Shown one piece after another: positions 61,281 through 64,000 of a DNA stretch of 64,000 bases. Under the pieces are notes generated by a model that was given only the letters and a program-made list of their open reading frames with translations, did not search any database and was not told where the DNA came from. Source of the DNA: Thereva unica (lineage: Eukaryota > Arthropoda > Insecta > Diptera > Therevidae); assembly GCA_949987705.1 (NCBI GenBank), contig OX465283.1:166485850-166549849 (forward strand). Reading direction: 5' to 3'. Each line of letters opens with the position of its first letter. The first letter of the stretch is position 1. The translations under genes were made by a program, and so were the position numbers.

Positions 61281-61309
61281 ACATACGTACGCACACACAC
61301 ACACATACT

Positions 61310-64000
61310 TCCTCCCAATTTTTTGCTTAAAATTCTCCTGGGACCTTGAAAGATGAAAATATGTCGAAAATTTCGATTTCGATTTTCGGACCGATTACAA
61401 TAACTTCCTATACTGGGAAGTTAACAAAAACATGACGTTTCAGAATTCTTAATCCAAAAATCTAAAGGAAAGCTAAGCCTTAAATCCTCTCATCAACTAA
61501 TCAACTATCAACTAAAGCTAAATCTTATAACAAAAATACTAAATATACACCAATCATAAATAATCAATTACAATTCGGATAAAAATGAATATATTAATTG
61601 CACCTGCAATTAAACGTTTGTAAAGCCCTTATCTGGACAACATAGTGCTCATTGTCTAGTAGTATTCAATATGCAGACGTTGACGCCAATTACCGCTTAA
61701 ATGACATCAAGCAGATTTTTTTATTCAGCTCCTCTCGTCACTGCATTCCGTGCACCCATGTTAATGCTTGCTTACTGCAGCTCCTGCACTGTGCATTCGG
61801 TATGAATAGAAGATAATAGAAACCCGAAAGAAATAAACTGCTGGCTACTGCATATCATGCCACATACAAGATTTCGTCGGCATTCAGTCCGGAAGTAATA
61901 ATGTTCGTCTTTATCAACTGTGGGAATTTATGGAGTCAAATGCCTCATATAAGCCGCACGAACATATGTTGATGTGTGTAATATGCCTTCAGATTCTATA
62001 CGTATCCATATATGTGCATGAATATGACAACAAACAACCCAAGCAAGTTCATTGGAACACAGCAAAATCAAGAACTGAATCAAAGCAGTAATGAACCCAG
62101 CTCTGGGGGATGGATTTAAATAGATGTCAACATTGTCAACCGCAAAAAACTCACTGCGAAATCTGATACACCATGAGGCTCTGTGTTGTGATGCTAAAGT
62201 ACTAGAATGCCCTCGTAGGAGAGTAGTTTTTGTTTATGTTTATTCTCGGAATAATTGAGCTGGAGTTAAGGTAAAAATTAACTTAACCTTGGTAGCTGAT
62301 GCTATTTGCGAATCTATAAATTAATTTGACAAATCATGAGTACAAAACGGTAGTTCAATAAAGTTTACAAGGAAAAATGCCCCCCTTAAAAATATTAGGG
62401 CTCACTCGATCGTCTTTCTAATCCACAGCAAAGGAAATCGATTTCCACATACCATTTTTGTTGCACAGCATACCCATCTCTCTAGCCTAGAAATAATAGC
62501 AAAATCCGCTTGCCCATCCTTAGGTAGGAGCCCCTATCAGCTTCTACAGGCTCGCCCTTCATCTTTAGTTATTGGTTTAACCTTCTTTTCATCACTCAGG
62601 CTTTTTGTACGAGCACCCTCTCAAGTCTTGGATTTCAGTATCCTAAAGAGAAGGAAGCGCTTCCCATATCAGCCTAGAGTGGAGGGAAAAGGTCATAAAT
62701 TGAAATCAAGAATAATACCGAAATCCAAGATAAACGATTTAGAAATGTGATTTGTGTAATTTTGGCTTTGGGCCTCTTTGTCGAAATGGCACGTATAATC
62801 AATGCCTTACAGGCGTGTAGGTATACACCCTTTCTGAATCAGTTACCCTCTGGATACAGTCTCAAAATGTCCCTTGTTCCTTGATGGGGATAAAAAAAAT
62901 TGAAACAGAAACATTTCATTCCGCTTGTTATAAGGGTTAGCCCTAGAAAATAATATCAACCCACGCTGTGTAGTGTAGCACAAAAATTAGACCCAAGGTT
63001 TTTTGATAATTTTATTTTATTTTACTTCAATTACGCTAATCGAACCTTTTATACCAGGGCTTGGTATTAAACCTTACCACAAAATAGAATTTAAAGGATA
63101 GACATGTAAGACTATAATAAAGATGCAATGTTTTAGATGATTGATTTCCCCCAAAAAATTACTTTGAATATCAGAACCTAAAGACTAAAGCGGCATAATG
63201 GTGGATCCACAGGACACAGACTTTTTTTCGTACAGGCATCTGTACAGACAGGTCAACGGAATGCCTGAGCGAACTTTTAAATTTTAATAATATTACTCGT
63301 TTGCTTGTCCTTTGGGAATGTTCACATCTATGCAAAACTTATCCATATCTCCTTCCCTACAACAAGCACATTAAATATTAATTTAGCTGCTTCGATTATA
63401 TCCATTGATTGGATTCACCAAAAAAAAAATATATTATGGACAGGGAGCATATGTCAGGCACACTTTCTCCCTTTCAGCATTCCAATGGGATTAGGAAGAT
63501 TCAAAGGAATATTTAAAAAATTCAACAAAAAAGGTTGTTAAATTTTCAAAGTCTTAAAAGCGATCTTCTTTATTTCCTTAAGTGTTCAAGATACCATGAA
63601 AAGGGAATTTTTGACCTTAATTCTCTTTTTCCGAAATAGCTCGTTGACATAATGCTTGACTTCTTCCAGAGCGGACCTTTTCTGAGTTTAACACTCAACT
63701 TGAAAGAAAAACACTAAATTTGCATTTAATTTCTGGCTAAAAGGCCGTCACGCCGCCAGAATATACCTTTCGTTATATTTGTGGAAAGGACCTGAGTAAA
63801 ACTCTTAAACTGTTACCCTTCAAATCTTCAAGCGAACTAATTATTGCTTCCACAGGATCATTTCAAAACTTAAAAAAAAGTATCTGTAAACGAAAAAGGT
63901 GGAATAAAAATTGTAATTAAAAATTCATCAAGGTTTTTACTTCTTTGGAGCGCAGAGACAACTCAGCTCATGCCGGGGAATCGGCTTGTAGATATCACAG
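61310..64000. other. No gene recognised to the window end
   Basis: AT-rich with short frames only (for example 63305-63541 plus, 78 codons, no domain). The Ace promoter or leader exon could lie here or beyond the window; nothing supports a placement. Confidence 0.4.

Overview
The window is nuclear DNA of an insect, most likely a fly (Diptera). It is AT-rich and dense with transposon debris, and it carries one recognisable host gene. That gene lies on the minus strand and encodes the ace-2 type acetylcholinesterase, the orthologue of Drosophila Ace. I assembled it from nine coding exons between 58693 and 21834, about 36.9 kb. All splice junctions are GT/AG and phase-consistent, and the assembled precursor is 632 residues long. 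It has a signal peptide, the Ser-Glu-His triad, the choline-binding Trp, an unpaired C-terminal Cys and a hydrophobic GPI-type tail. Its residues match both Drosophila Ace and mosquito ace-2. I cannot name the genus.

Layout: positions 1-21.8 kb lie downstream of Ace and hold no host gene that I can recognise. They contain LINE fragments (1-232, 3.35-4.1, 13.66-14.53 and 15.84-16.1 kb), a tRNA-derived SINE (about 6 kb), a mariner-like pseudogene (10.2-10.9 kb) and a relic of an unnamed transposon-associated protein (about 11.7-12.2 kb). Five short inverted-repeat elements follow at 6.86, 7.95, 16.1, 16.6 and 19.5 kb; the last two have perfect 8-bp target duplications of hAT type. Long T-rich low-complexity stretches separate these pieces.

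Positions 21.8-58.9 kb are the Ace gene. Its large introns (8: 6.3 kb; 6: 13.5 kb; 4: 9.9 kb; 1: 4.1 kb) are filled with LINE pseudogenes of at least three types: I/LOA-like with RNase H, RTE-like and Jockey/CR1-like. They also hold a tRNA-derived SINE, a hAT transposase relic, a deleted mariner-like copy and a near-perfect 99-nt hairpin. Four other introns are short (54, 112, 256 and 704 bp).

Positions 58.9-64 kb lie upstream of the translation start. They contain an RTE-like LINE fragment with an intact 14-bp target duplication and a 144-bp tandem repeat array. Promoter and leader exons beyond the first inferred acceptor were not located.

I found no conclusively new multi-gene system. The most unusual items are the 27.5-kb hairpin, the inverted-repeat elements sharing G/C-rich ends, and the lineage-specific last exon of Ace.
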